A stretch of DNA of 64,000 nucleotides. Source: Trileptium ribeirensis (lineage: Eukaryota > Nematoda > Enoplea > Enoplida > Thoracostomopsidae). The stretch spans positions 62,001 through 126,000 of the forward strand of contig JASANE010030260.1 of NCBI GenBank assembly GCA_030248225.1. Reading direction: 5' to 3'. Below the pieces are notes generated by a model. It did no database searches. It was not told the origin of the DNA and worked only from the letters and a program-made list of their open reading frames with translations. A program made the translations under genes and the position numbers. Of the stretch, positions 1 to 12,998 are shown piece after piece (positions within the stretch are counted from its first letter, which is position 1; each line of letters begins with the position of its first letter).

Positions 1-1817
1 TTTAGTTTTACCCACCTATAACTTTTTTGTGTGAGCAAATGGTAGGTGCATGTGTATGCACTAGGACTAGGAGAAACCTTTTTGATACAACATCTAGCAA
101 CACGGGTAACGCCGTCGTGTTCCTTGAAACGAAGTCGATACGTCTCCGGCTTCCCCACACTTTAATGAAAGCCTTTTCCAGAGAGATTATTTAACTTAGC
201 AAGCCACGTGCGAGTTTTTAAAACGGTGTCCGGCCTGGTTCATATCGGTGAGACGCGTACTTAATACGTAGTTGCTGTGTCAAATGCATGAATAACTTAT
301 GAGTTACATTCAAAATTGCTGGGCTCTCACTATTTGATCATGCTGAGTTTCCGTTTCCGTCCCGCCTTCCCTAGTGAACGTCATGTCATGTTGATACTAT
401 GAGGTGATGGTAATAAGTTTTTCTCTAAGACGTCGTTAACGTTTAAACCATATTATCGCCTCTAATATTCAGAATGATTCTAGTATCGTCCAAGAACAAA
501 ATATGTTTCTCTTTCGTACACAAGGCTATTCAGACCATTCTGGTTCATGCGATCTAAAGACACGTTCCATTACGGCGTTTTCGAAACAGTAAGGATTTTA
601 ACTGTTCAGAAAATCGTACTTAATGTTGCATAAACTTCTAATATATGCTCAAGCAACGAGGCAAATAGCTGAACGAACGTAAGCATCAGTTAAGCTCGGC
701 TTCAAAGGACAAAATTACAAGGTTTGCGTGTATTGGTTTTGAGAAATTCTTAGCGGCAAATCATTAGGGAAGCGCAAACACAAATCTATGTACACAGCTA
801 TGATATATTGACAAGCCATATTGAAATGGCGAACATCGATGTTTATTTTTTGCTCAATTGGCCACTATTTGAGAAGGCAAACATGAAAATTAATCAATAC
901 CATCATGAAACAGTGTAACCTTGTGTATCCAGGTACCATCATATGGTAACCAATGCAGTCAATCAAGGCAAACAACATAAATTTTCTACGAAATAACTAA
1001 AAACGCGTTTTCGACGCAGTGTCTGTTTTCTTTACTTAAACTCACGGGCGCTATCATTTGATCTCATACCGTCCGAATTCAAGTCACTACGCGTGTTGCA
1101 TTGCCACTATACCATGTGCGTGGTTCATCTAGCCGACCGCATATAAAAATGTTATCCTGTCAACACCTAGTACAGAAGCCCAGTCTATCTCAACTTTTAG
1201 CCTGTTGCGAGTGAATCGTTCATCCTGCAGGTAGGAACTATACTGCGCTTTATTTCCGGAATATCACTATTTGAATTTTTGAATCATCCTCATTATTGTG
1301 TATTGAATAAATCTTTCCAGCTTAGAGTGTAATCATTATAATAATAAAGCTCTCGCTGTCAGCACATGGCACTTGATTTTCACAGTTTGTTGTACTTAAA
1401 TATACAAGATATCTGTAAACATTTGTCTTTATATAACTTATTCGGCACAAGTTAAAAATACAAAGTGTGAGCAAATAGCAAAATCCCAACTTCCATCGCA
1501 CGAGAAATGCTTACCACACAATGTGTGATTAACCAAGAACTTATATGGATAACGCCATGAAATACCCAGTATTCCCATAAAAACAAATGGTATCTTTATG
1601 TCAATGTTCTTGGTCTAAGGCTTCAATAAAAAGTATGAGTCAGTTTAAGTATGTATTCTTGCCAAAATACTTTTGGAATTTGATGCCTTATGGCCTAAGC
1701 TTTCGTGCGCATCACTGTCGGTATGATGATGGGTCACACTGAGCCATTTTCAGGCAAAAACATACCTCAAATGCCAGTATATCACCATAGAAGGAGCAAC
1801 AGTAACTCATAACTTAC

Positions 1818-2662
1818 ACAGTATCGAGCGGAACGGTGGCCAAGTTCGAAGCTGTGAGACAACATGTCACCATAGTCGATGACTGTTGTTGACCTCCGCT
1901 ATCTCGTCGAGACGTGCTCGATGCTCTGTGGACATGATTACCATTGATGAAGCTGTATTGTCTCTCCAGTGATACGTCGACAGCGTTACTTGTCAGCGGC
2001 GTTGTGGTCAGCTTCGAATTGGGCTTACTCGCCTCATCGAACCCCGCTACAAAATAAGGTATATTTGATATGCAGCATTTTTAAGGATATCGTTCAACAT
2101 ACGCGTCGAATGAGCCAAAGATTGAGTTTTAATAAAAGCAAATTGTTTCAATTAATTAATACTTGTAATACGACGCAAATGTTGCAATCCTGATAATTTG
2201 CAAGCGTGAGCATTAAGTCATAACCGGCGAGACGAAGCATAGCATTCAATTTGTTGTTTTTTTATTATAACAAGAACTACCCAACCGAACGTATATATAT
2301 GATTGATTTTTTGAATGCCTTCTTGAATGCAAAAAAACGCGGTTAAATGAGTAACGAGCCACCTGAACTAATTAGAATTTTTTGATTGAAAATCGTCATT
2401 CATGTATTTTCAACGTTGTCTACTAGCACAAATTTGATAATAAGCTGTTAAACATGCCTATTTACAGCTTACCTTCGTTTAAAGAATATTTGGAGCTGCT
2501 GCTGCTTCGAGAATTTCTACGAGAAGGAAATGATCTTGTCTTTGTTCTTGAAGTATTAGCATTAATCGTATTTGATAGACGATCGGTGCTACTAGATGCC
2601 AACCGGCTAAAGTGTCGGCTATAAGCGCCTGCTTTGCTGTTATTGCTGTCGTTTTTTGACAT
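1818..2662 (-). CDS. candidate two-exon start of an unidentified Ser-rich protein gene (partial)
   Basis: Exon 1 runs from an ATG at 2662 down to 2473 (190 nt) and ends at a good donor, GTAAGC. Exon 2 runs from 2046 (acceptor ending TTTTGTAG) to 1818 (229 nt) and ends at GTAAGT. The phases fit: exon 1 leaves one base, and exon 2 then reads open throughout. Together they give about 139 codons rich in Ser, Arg, Thr and Asn, including a run of five serines near the end of exon 1 and a basic SSTSRRDSGG stretch in exon 2. The family is not recognised; composition suggests a disordered, possibly phosphorylated N-terminal region. Later exons would lie between 1800 and the window edge, and I could not assign them. 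A plus-strand reading of 1969-2050 is also possible but is shorter and has no start codon. Confidence is moderate to low. Confidence 0.42.
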
Positions 2663-2718
2663 ACTCGCCAATTACAGTTGAAATGTTGCCAGTTGCAGAA
2701 TTGACTATACTTCTTGTA

Positions 2719-2726
2719 TTTATATA
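2719..2726 (-). promoter_or_regulatory. TATA-like box upstream of the Ser-rich candidate gene
   Basis: On the minus strand this reads TATATAAA, 57 nt upstream of the proposed ATG at 2662. That spacing fits a TATA box with a short 5' leader. In AT-rich DNA such a match is weak evidence alone; it is listed because it agrees with the exon model. Confidence 0.3.
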
Positions 2727-2749
2727 ATTTGCTGACAATTTAAACACCT

Positions 2750-4970
2750 GGTGTAGCTTGCATACGTACATCATCTGTTAACATAGATATGAGTACTGAA
2801 CGAACGAGCGAAATTTTTATTTAAGTGAACATTTGAGAAAAATCGGCCGTGCCTTTGTAAAGCTATAGATATGCAAGAACGTTTAATTTTGGACTAATTT
2901 TGTACTCAAAAGGTGCTTTTGTTTCCGTTACCTTAAGGAAGGATGTGTTTAATTGAGGACCCAAGCATTTTGCTATACAAATTCATTCACACTAATTATC
3001 GAAATTCCGTCATACAGTATAGATTTACAATACGTGTCGTTTCATATACGTTCCCGTGTCAATATTCCTACATTCTACGACTGAGATAGCTAAAAATACC
3101 AGAATTTGCTGAAATTGCACCTTACGTTGGTCAAAGATAAAAATTTATTGAGGTCAAAAATTTAAGGGATTGGGGAAGGGGAGGTTGCGTATAGTCCGTT
3201 TTCCCCCTATAGCGGATCCCGGTAATTCATCAAATATTTGTTCATAGATCGGTATTACGTTGGAATGAAGGATGATAATGCAAAATTAAAACTTTTAAAT
3301 ATAGCATTCACACCCCAAACGGTAGTGAAATCAAAAAAGTGTAGTACATATTTAGCGTTCCGCTCAACAATTATAATTTATCTTAAGCTTATTTAACATC
3401 CCAAATACAAAACATAATAACAAAATATAACCTAGATATACATAAATCAAAAGATTTTATCAACGAAATAGTGTCCGAATTAATATAATCACGATTATTG
3501 AGTGCGAACATTGTATAATTTTTCAAACTTATCTTTATATGATTTCGGTTCACAATATATAACTAACAAAGTTTTTGTCACAATGTTAGGGTTTTTCGAT
3601 TTTCTGCGTTTCTCATACTGTGCAGTACAGATGTGTTCAGTGAATTCACCTCGAAACGTAGAGGAAGACAATACTATCCAAGATTAGTTTTGATATCACT
3701 AAGACAAGAAAGAATAAAATCAGGGCTCAAGACAGGACTTAACATCTAAATTGATAAGTGAGGGTGAATAAAAAAGAAGGGTTGTACTTCTTTCTCCCCC
3801 TCATCTGCACCCTTGGTTATTAGTCGATCGTTGCACCATGGTATGACCAACAGTACTTGCAATCAGTATCAGTCCAGCTCATATTAATATTTACACTCCT
3901 GTGCTGGCATATACAGTGACTGTTGTGACACATTTCTCTTACGAAAAAAACCAATCCTACCCAATGTTATACTAGCGATCACGGAGAAAACTTTACTTTT
4001 CACAGGAAAGCTTGTTCCTTTACAACTTCGACTCAACTTTTGATCAAATTTTAACATCAAATTTTACGTCACCTTTACAACATTAAAATTTTGATTTTCT
4101 TCACGGCACACTGTTATATCATTTGTAAACAATAACAACCATTTATCTAGGCTGTGCACAACGCATGTTTTCTTTTCATTGGAATCTGTTATACCGTTTG
4201 GAAACAGCGAATTACAGCATTTATATCTGACAAAAGATTGAAGCACAACAAACTACCAGCGATATCACAATTACCGATAAACAAAAACATACTACATAAA
4301 TTGATCTTTTATTCAGTATTTGACAACAGCGTTTCGTAACCAGGCAAAACTATGAACTACCGAACTAAATAACACAACTTCATCACTTGAACATCGCTAT
4401 GCCGATACAATTTTGAGATGTATTAGAGAGCGTGTAAGGTACTGCCTTATAAGAAAGAACAAGCCCTACTTCACCATAACTCTTGGTCGGCGAAATCCCA
4501 ACTACTGCGGAAATTGGAATTTAATTAATGTTATTTGAAAAAAACCAATATTAAAAAACTGAACATATTAAGAGATAATTAAGCCTGGTTATGTAATTAA
4601 CATTGTCGAACATTTGTCAATCACCTGGAATGACATTATAGCAAATGCGATTATATTTTATTAACGAATTTAATTTGGTTTGGACAATCAGATCGTACCT
4701 TCAGTTTCAAGAATACTACTTCTTTACTACAAAATAATATAAATGGTTATCCTTCTTTTCTAATGCGGTGTGCACGTTATAATTAATGTAATCATGGTGC
4801 CAAATTTTCGTTTCTCTGTAGCGGCCACTATACCGTATGGACGGTAAGAGTAAAACACCCATACTACATTGTCAAACATGATGGTATCAGACACATACCT
4901 AGCTACTGAATTTTGAAATTAGGGTATCATTGGAACTTTGTTGTTACGGTGTGGCTGACACCGTATAGAA
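2750..4970. other. no recognisable gene or repeat
   Basis: AT-rich sequence with only short open frames. I see no splice-consistent exons, tandem repeats or terminal inverted repeats here. Confidence 0.5.
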
Positions 4971-5920
4971 TTATTATTAGGCATGGGCATCGTGTAGTAA
5001 ATCACTAGTCGAGTACTCGGGTACCCGGCCCGATTAAACTACCCTGCTACCCAATTAACTACCAGGGTACCCGACATTAGCTTTGGTTGCTCTCGTAAAC
5101 GGGAGTATCTATTCAAATTGGCGTATCTTCAAATTAGTTACTCAAACCTGTAAATAAAGCATATAGGTTTCAGTGGCGTCGAAATAAAAGACATTGTTTC
5201 CTACCGCCTACCGTACAATACTGCGCGCTGACATGCACAAGGAAAAGGTGAGAAGAACCACCCAATGTCAATCGTCTTGTAAGACTGAACTATGCGGCCA
5301 TACGGCCCATGTGAACTTTAGTGGCAGAAGGATAATGCATGCCATGCCGTTCTCGATATACTAACCTAATCTTTAGTCTTAGCCTAAGCTAAGGTCCCTA
5401 TATGAACCATGTACTAAGCCTAAGGCTAAGTCGTGGGGTTGCCGCCCCCGAACCTCCCGCTCTAAGCTGTTCTTCTTCCTAAAGTTATAACGTCAGACCC
5501 CTATAGTTCACATGGGCCCGGCCATACGATAAGCATACAAGTTCGAAAGTAGAAAAGGAAAAGGTGCCATTATAAAAATATATATTGTTATATATTATAT
5601 ATAATATGTTGTCGCAAATCATTTGACATAGTGTTTTTCTATAGTGACACCACAGAATTCATATATCATTACCGTCGGGTTTGCACAAGGTAATATTAAA
5701 CTTTAATTTTGCAAAAAGTTGTTTTGATGCCTCTAGTTCCTGAACTCAAACTTGAAGACAAAGTTAAGCGTCACCTGGCAATCAAAAGATTGCGACAGAT
5801 ACTACTTCAAGCAAGATACACCATAAGACGTTCCAAATTAGAAACCAATAGTTGTCAATTTTCTGCTAAAGATAGATCATACTGTTTCTAAGATACTTCG
5901 TTATTGCTTTAATGCAGATT

Positions 5921-5926
5921 TTTATT
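5921..5926 (-). promoter_or_regulatory. poly(A) signal for the minus-strand candidate gene
   Basis: The minus strand reads AATAAA about 67 nt past the TAA at 5993-5995, the expected position for a polyadenylation signal. Confidence 0.35.
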
Positions 5927-5992
5927 ACTATAACCACTACAACTCACGAAAGAATAAGCGTGTATTCCTAATTTTTTGACCATATATTGCGT

Positions 5993-8900
5993 TTAATCAT
6001 CGGCACAAATTGTTAAGAGCATTTGTTTGAGCGTTTCTTTTTCCATGCGCCAGGCTTGATCAGCTCCTAATTTACGACCAAAATCAAGTAAAGTACTGTT
6101 GTTTCGGTCTATAACATGGTAACCACTAAAGTGAACCAAATATTCGTGCGTATTTTCCTGTTATAATGGAGTTCGCATAGTTGGCTCCACTAAGCTCAAG
6201 TATTTGCTGTCCTTGTGCTGGTATGCAGGCATTGTTGATTTCATGAATAGACTTCAGGTGTGGCTGCGAAATAAGGGGCGAAGCTGTTTTTCTTACCAGA
6301 ATAGACCAATCTTCCGGCTTCACCTGACTAACCAATATTTAAAACCAAATGTGTTAAGCTCAACCCTCTTACTGCGGCATCTAGTAATATTACGTACCGG
6401 ATTACAGAGGTTGGGTACCTTTCCGCTATACAGGTGCGCGTGGAAAGGATAGCATAGAAACGTTAATTCCTCCTGCATTGGGTAAACATTTTGGGCTGTG
6501 GGAAATCTGAGTTTGATTTTGCAAGATAAATAGTGAAAACAACAGTGTTTTGTACGTGTTTCAGATAATTTACAGGTCATGTTCTTTTAATACATCTTCC
6601 AATCTCTCCGCTCATTGAATTACCACCTACATGCCGATTTACTACTGTGCGTGAATCTGGATCTTAGTTAGGGTATTTGTGATAACTTGATAAAACACAG
6701 TAGTAAATCTAAACTTAAGCTAATCCGTAAAGAAGCTCAACTTTTGCATGCTGACTAAACAACCTATCGCACTGCTGAATTCGATCGTTAAACCAAAAAT
6801 AATTCGGGCAATATACCGACAGCAACAGATTTAGAGATAAAAAGTAAATAATTTCAATTTTGGCAACAAAACCTTTGTGTGTCACAAAAAATACATGAGG
6901 CTTTTATACAATTAAGGCAGGTCTAATTAAGTCTCGGGATCATAATATTGAGGATGAAAATAAACCATTTCATTTGTATTTCTAACAGTTAGATTGGAAT
7001 TTAACCTTTCTCGAACATGAATATCCTAAGTCGTTCGCTAAATTATTTATAGCTGGCAAAACCGAGTCTTCATGTAAATTTCCAATTATCAGTCATGCTT
7101 GCTTGATCCGACCGCTGGAGTCTGCATGCCAGGCAAAAATGGGATGCAGCAAACGTCTCGGATTTGTTGACTACAGCTGAGATGAAAACATTTAGGAATT
7201 CCGAAAATTGATGACATCGAAAATTATACTATCAACTTTACCAGGTCTGAATTCATTCTTGCTAATTTATAGACAGCATATTCGCAAACGCTGAAGTCAA
7301 ATTATTTGACATGTTTCAATAACCATATATTATGCTGAACCGTCGTAAAGTTTATATTTAAATAATTATATGTAGTCGAGGCGCATAAATTCTACTATTA
7401 ATAGCAATATGACTGCTGTGACATTCTTCTTTTAAGAAGAAAACTTTTTCGTTTTTAAACAAAAGTTCTTGACACATACTATGTGTTTCCGACAGGGCAG
7501 CTTGTTTTTACTTTTACTGTATATGGCCGCACTAAACAGTTCGCTTAATTGCTAGCGTTTGATATTTGAAAAGTTTTGAAAAACCATTGCAGTTGCAGAT
7601 ATCTAGTGACCCATGTCGCCTTCAGGGCCCGGCGTTAGGTATCAGGCAGCGTTCTCGGTTAATTTTTACATTTTTGCAATAACTCCTCTTAAATTGTAAT
7701 ACTCTGTACTCCACTTCTGTAAGCGATAGCTATAGCTTATGTAATTAATAGGAATTCGTTATTGCTCTTTATTAGGACAAGCCTTCTGTCCAAATTAAAG
7801 TCTCTGGTGTTCAAAATGGGCACATGTACGTCATATGAATTATGTGTATTAAAAATAAATGAGCGTATGCTGCGTACTTCTCCTTCACTTATCTAGCTTT
7901 TGTATTAGCTATATTTCTTGAATTTAGAAGACAATTAATTTTCCGGTAAGACGGCAGAAAAAATTCTGAGTAACATTCAAAATACCTAGTACCGGGTACC
8001 CGAGTGCTGTATCCGAGTACCCGTGCTTAATTATTATACTGTATTGATAGTTTTCTGAATAAATTTGTTAAATAGTGATGGGCACGTTACAGTCTCGCGC
8101 TCATGTTTTTTGCTCCATATAGTGGTTTTGTTGACACAATTGAAATTATTTACGTGTTTATCTCTAAATCCATTAGAATTTGTATATTGCCGAGTCATAA
8201 CGGTATCTGGATTCAAAGGACGGATTCAGCAAGACTATATGTTGTCTTTCTGCACGCAAAGCTGAATTCTGAATTTCTGAATTCTTAGATTAACGTTTGG
8301 TTACTACTCCTTATTATCTAGCTATCATACTCAAACTGAAATCCCACACTCATACACAGTAGTAAATCGGCATGGATGTGGTAACTAATTGAGCGGAGAG
8401 ATTGAACAAATTCACTGTCGCTTTCCCTATTTTTTCGGAAAGCCACTCTCAATTATAGATTTTCTTCAGCCTATAACTTCTTTGACTCAGTGCGCAAGGA
8501 AATAACACGACTATCTTATCTGACCTCGTGCGCCTTTATTGTGAAAAATACCCAGCGGCTGCTATCCGGTACGTTTATGTAATGACACCTTTCTACTTCC
8601 GAACTCTTCTTATTATATGGTTGCATGGCGCAGTCTGGATCAGGCATTAGACCTTTTGGTGCTTTTTACACTACTGTCTATAGCTACCATATGCATTTGA
8701 TCACGTAGTATTGCATGGTGGCACGGAAAAAACAATTTTTAGCACGACGTCATAGCGACCTGCAAGTCTTATTTACAAATTTGGGCAACTAATATGAACA
8801 TCGCAGATACGCAAATTTGAGTAGAAGTTGTAGCTACGAGAACAACCAAAATTAGTTCTGCTAGCCGGGTACCCGGGAGCTAATCGGATAACCTGGTAAT

Positions 8901-9601
8901 TCAGTCGGGTCGGGAACAAGGGTAGCAATATATTATCCGATGGCATGGCTGGTATTGGCCACTTGTTGCTTCTAAAATTATTATATTTTGCAGTTCAAAA
9001 TTCTGAGCCCATGAATTCGATACTCGTAAACTCAGCGGTCGCACAAAGCATCTAGTTTAGATGCTATTCATAGAGTGGTCATAGTGTGATCAGCTGAATA
9101 ACGATCAAAACCCGGTGGACGTGTTCAGTGATTCATGAAAATCAAAATAAAAGGTGTAATGCGGTAAAGTAGTTACATAAGCAATATGACAGTCAGAGTT
9201 GAAGCAGACAGGCTATTCCACCCAGTCCTTCCCCGTTGCCCACCTGCCCCGAACTCGCTCTGTCCTGCCTGGCAACTTATTAAGCAAACACAAAAAGCAC
9301 TACAAACGTTGATAGACATGTCAAAGATGAAGAACTGTCGGATTAATAGTTTAAAATTTCTTCAAAAGTACTTTTTGAATTCTATAAGAACCTATTTACC
9401 ATTCTGGAAAATCTTTATTGGGGTAAACACATGAAACTTAAAAATCCTATTATTCCGAACATCTTACCAACCAGTTTTTCATACTTTCCGCGGACATATG
9501 ATCGTGCAAAATTTTCGGTACCAATATTTCCTTAACATCAGCAGAGTAAAGAGCGCTAAATAGCGCCAGACCAGCGACACCTCTCAGAAGCACACCAAAA
9601 A
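5993..9601 (-). CDS. candidate 3' exons of an unidentified gene (partial)
   Basis: Three open exons with consensus borders join in phase: 9601-9468 (134 nt, acceptor ACAATAG, donor GTAAGA), 6472-6398 (75 nt, acceptor AATGCAG, donor GTACGT) and 6157-5993 (165 nt, acceptor ATAACAG, ending in TAA at 5995-5993). The reading is 124 codons plus a split codon. The first exon has a hydrophobic LLRGVAGLALFSALYS segment that could span a membrane. The last exon begins with Glu-Asn-Thr-His and contains YLVHFSGYHVIDR, then a charged helix ending ICADD. I do not recognise the family. The last two exons lie between the inverted repeats at 5.0 and 8.9 kb, so a transposon origin cannot be excluded. The 3-kb intron between 9468 and 6472 is full of repeats, and an extra exon could be missing there. 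Confidence 0.38.
6601..8403. repeat. 49-bp inverted repeat pair (6601-6649 and 8355-8403)
   Basis: AATCTCTCCGCTCA at 6601 with ATGCCGATTTACTACTGTG at its inner end matches the reverse complement of 8355-8403 (CACAGTAGTAAATCGGCATG to GAGCGGAGAGATT), with a few mismatches. A shorter direct trace of ACAGTAGTAAATC lies at about 6696. These may be the ends of a 1.8-kb non-autonomous element or two facing copies of a short one. The flanks show no clear target duplication. Confidence 0.5.
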
Positions 9602-9712
9602 CTATTGTAAAATTGTTAAATGAAATGGGTTTTAAAAAGCAGTTTCTCATAATGGATCTAGGCTGTAGGGCCTTGACATAGAATAAGACCATAGATGTCG
9701 ATAGGGGATAAC

Positions 9713-10015
9713 CCTCCTTAGGATCAGGCCCCTCAATCCAAATAATCTACGCGGAAAACCAGAAATGTCCGCCCACTTCCCCTGGCCCACCCTAACCACG
9801 CGCGTAACGCGTGCACGTGTAAAAATTTAGCAAAAATAGGGTGTTAATTGGCAAAACATTTGGGATAAAATTAGCAACAATAGTGCAAAACAGTAAAAAT
9901 TTATCGGAAATTGGCAAAAATTTAGGAAATTTAAGCAAATTTGGGAAAATATTGAGTTTCTAAAAATTTTGAAAATTCAGCCTGCCCTCTGCCTAGCCCC
10001 CGACTCCAAGCAAAC
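9713..10015 (+). repeat. dispersed repeat, GGCAAAAATTTGGG family, copy 1
   Basis: A block with a C-rich head (CGCCCACTTCCCCTGGCCC), a body of repeated AATTGGCAAAA / AAATTTGGGA phrases and a C-rich tail (CTGCCCTCTGCCTAGCCCCC). A similar layout occurs at about 31330-31590 and, reversed, at about 15770-15965. It looks like a short non-coding interspersed element; no target duplication was identified. Confidence 0.5.
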
Positions 10016-10019
10016 AAAG

Positions 10020-11550
10020 AACTACCTTCTTAAGTCATAGAACGAACCTATGAATAAGATCTTTACCGCGAAGCGTTAAGCAATGACACTGAGTTTAAAC
10101 ACTAGGCTAATATAAGCTATGCACACTGATTGTCGAGTCATGTCACACAAACGTGGGGTTTCTCTGGTACTACAACATACATTTAATTAAGCTCCGCATT
10201 GACAATTACACAGTGTTCTCTTGTGTTCATCTCATTTGATTTTTGTTTCACAAACTAAGTTAATATCGGGAATCAGACCAAAAATATCTCTGCACATGCT
10301 GAGCATGGTAAAGTTGATCTCTAGTTTATATATACTTCAGCAATTCTTTACATTGCCGTTGTATGAAGCGCTAAAGCAACAAGCCGCAATGGTGTGTAAA
10401 CATCCAGTCAATTAAAAATTTTACGCCCCACGAGCCGAATGAACGGTTTGTAGGGCTTCAATGTTTTTAGCTTAGTCTTATCGCATATTTACGTTAACAA
10501 TGTTGCTGTTAATTAACACCCAGGCACAGCAAATTTTTATCTGCATGGCACTGCAAACCGCGCATAGCTGCCCCACGCAAAACCCGCGAAGCACAAACAA
10601 GTTCAAAAATTCGCTAGCATGTAGCGGGAAACTTAGGTAAGCTGTGGCGTGTAATAAAAGTGTTTGTCATATAGGATTGTGGTACATATGATTATATCAT
10701 TGTTACGAGACCAACTTACGCCGGTAAATCTTGTTTTCGTATTAAATACGGACTGACAAATCCCAGACACTTGTATTGTGCCATTTTTAGTTGACATTCG
10801 AAGTCCGGCGGTCGTGGTAGTAAAGTAGGTCATTATGTTTCAAATTGTGACGGCAAAAGTCAATTTAAGTTGATACTGCAAACTGTGACCAAAAATGAAA
10901 ACACGATACAGCTTGAAGGCTGTGACAAAAGCAACTCTATTATAAAATTGGTTAGATAGCACATGTCAGGCCATCAATATGGTGCTGTTTCAGCAATCGA
11001 ATTAAGAAGTAAAATTATTGGATTCAGCTACAGAATATCCTCACCATTTGAACATTTGCAGCGATCACCTGTAAAACAGTAGGCCTGCGGGTATTATTAA
11101 TTGAATGCAAAAGGTTGCGCCGTATTCTTTAGTTGACATTTGTCCAAGCTATCAAGAAAGACAAATACGCCATTATATAACCATATTGCAAAAGAAACAG
11201 CAATGAGCGTCATGTGCTATATAAAATTTAATGCCAATCATCTGGACCATATATGCTCATAGGGGTAGCATTACTACCCTGGAACTCGGATCTGGAGCAT
11301 GTATGATATTGGCTGGTCCTAATTTGTCAGAAAAAGCGAGAAAAAGTTTCTATGAAATTTTTATATGAAATAATAAATGGCTGGTATATTACACAGTAAC
11401 TAAGCAATTTAATAAGAACTTACGTTTAAAAAAGTGTGAAATGAATAGATATGAAATGATATATAAATAATCTAGTAGCTGTTGTATAATTGCTCTCAAT
11501 GTCCCTTACACGAATTAATATCGAACGGTGGTTTAGAATAAATTCTTAAT
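10020..11550. other. no confident gene
   Basis: AT-rich DNA. One minus-strand open stretch (10833 down to about 10721) ends at a GTAAGT donor but cannot be joined in phase to a neighbour, so I do not call it a gene. Confidence 0.4.
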
Positions 11551-11559
11551 CGCAACCAA

Positions 11560-12182
11560 GCATATAACTACACATTTGACACCAAGCCAATTTCGTGTAC
11601 ATGTTCTGGGATCTTGGAGCAAATTTCCACCTAAACCGCTCGTCTCACTGTTCCCAAATTGCAGCTGAGGAGAGCGATACCTTGCTGTTACGTGTACGCA
11701 CATTCCGGTACTTGGATGCGTCCATGCTTTTGACGGTGTTTTCTGCACTTGTACGCTCCAGGTTAGAGTACTCCAGCACTGCATGGTGTTTATACTATGC
11801 ACGAGGTATCAAACTGCATGAAGGCGTGCAATGCCGAACAACTAAACTCATTCCAGCTGTTCGTACGATGGTCTATGAGAATACGCCTCAGGTATCTGGG
11901 CATACAAACTTTATGCACACAACGTTTGCATGCAGATCTGTTATGGCTCATAAAATGATTGACAACCTTGTCGAATATGATTACTCGCGTTTGTTCATGA
12001 TATCCTCACACCGGCCTTTGCGTCAAAACTGCCGAAACGAGTCAAAACACCGCAGCTTTCTTGTTGCCACAATTTCTACTCAGAACGAGTCATCAACACA
12101 TGGAACGCGCTACCAAATCTTGGTTGTCACTGCACCTAGCATTTCTGCGTTTAAGTTACGTCTCCACAATTCGACATACTAG
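11560..12182 (+). pseudogene. LINE (non-LTR retrotransposon) reverse transcriptase C-terminal fragment
   Basis: The translation shows the C-terminal landmarks of CR1/L2/jockey-like LINE polymerases: a DLGANF..HCSQIAAEES phrase, then TVFSALVRSRLEYSS.AW (usual form LFKALVRP.LEY...W), then VQCRTTKLIP, and near the end a phrase like INTWNALP followed by APSISAFKLRLH. At least two frame changes are needed: near 11880, where the RLRYLGIQTL part lies in another frame, and again between the INTWNALP part and the last 20 codons. The catalytic YADD region is absent, so only the thumb and C-terminal end remain. A stop at 12179-12181 is followed by a short 3' tail ending near TTATAAAATAGATGATT. It is a 5'-truncated dead copy. 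Confidence 0.75.
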
Positions 12183-12998
12183 TACATCTACGGGAGACCG
12201 GTAGGAATAACCGGTAAGAGGTCATTATAAAATAGATGATTCAATTTTTAAATATGCCCATTTGTACATGATACACTATTGCGTAGCAGATTTATAACTG
12301 AAATTAATATGAAGTCTCTGTCAAATTCAATTGCAGAACATATTAAACTGTATGGACTTAACAAGCAAAAGCACACAGATAATTTTTAGATTATATTTAG
12401 CCCCGAAATTTTTAAATTTCCATTGTAAAAGATGTTCAAAATGCGGTACTAAAAATGAACAATCTAATGAACCAGTCTACTTTTGTTCTTTTGTCAAAAT
12501 GACGAACTGACACGTGGCAAAAGATGTTTCGGTCATCGATGTTCATAATAATAGAGCCGAAGCGAATTAGTGCTATATGATGTACGAGCGCAATCGGCGT
12601 ACGCGCACGTTTCTTCATTTTGCACCGAGTTCATCAAGTGACATGCTGAATCGGACAGCTGCGTTCGCGGTATACGTGAGTATATAAGTGCACGAAAAAT
12701 GAGATAGATATTTGCGTTGATAACTTTCCAGAGTTTGATGAAGGCACGGAATCTGGCTACCCTGGACCTAGCTCAACCGAGGCTAGTAACTGAGACTGCG
12801 GGCAGTGCTATTTATTTTGAAGCATGGAAACTCATCTTAAGTTGTTGGTGCGACCAGGTCATCAATGTTTTTATAAAGAGTTTGGAATACAATTCTGTCA
12901 GTTTTGTCACTGGGCGACTGGTATGCGAACTGCATTGTAGCCAGTCGCTTTTGGATTAGGTCCTTGATTTGAATTGTTTCTCCAATTCTGGGTTCTCT

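Larger units (their letters stand above)
5035..8935. repeat. diverged long inverted repeat pair (about 5035-5215 and 8715-8935)
   Basis: The sequence from 5035 (GGGTACCCGG-type motifs, then CTCTCGTAAAC and GCGTATCTTCAAA) reappears in reverse complement at about 8715-8935 (GCTAGCCGGGTACCCGG, GCTACGAGAAC, GATACGCAAATTTGAG). Further GGGTACCCG motifs lie at about 7993-8020. A TAGGCATGGGCATCG-type end is seen at about 4979 and a TAGTGATGGGCACG motif at 8074, which resemble hAT-type termini. Either this is one 4-kb element with long degenerate ends, or several MITE copies in opposite orientation. No target duplication was found. Two candidate exons of the next entry lie inside. Confidence 0.5.

Noticed and set aside
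10721..10833. Minus-strand ATG-started open stretch ending at a GTAAGT donor
   Set aside because: Phase does not fit the exon at 9601-9468 and no other partner was found.
12730..12798. Possible plus-strand terminal exon after TTTCCAG, ending at TGA
   Set aside because: Only about 20 codons and no upstream exon; chance is likely.
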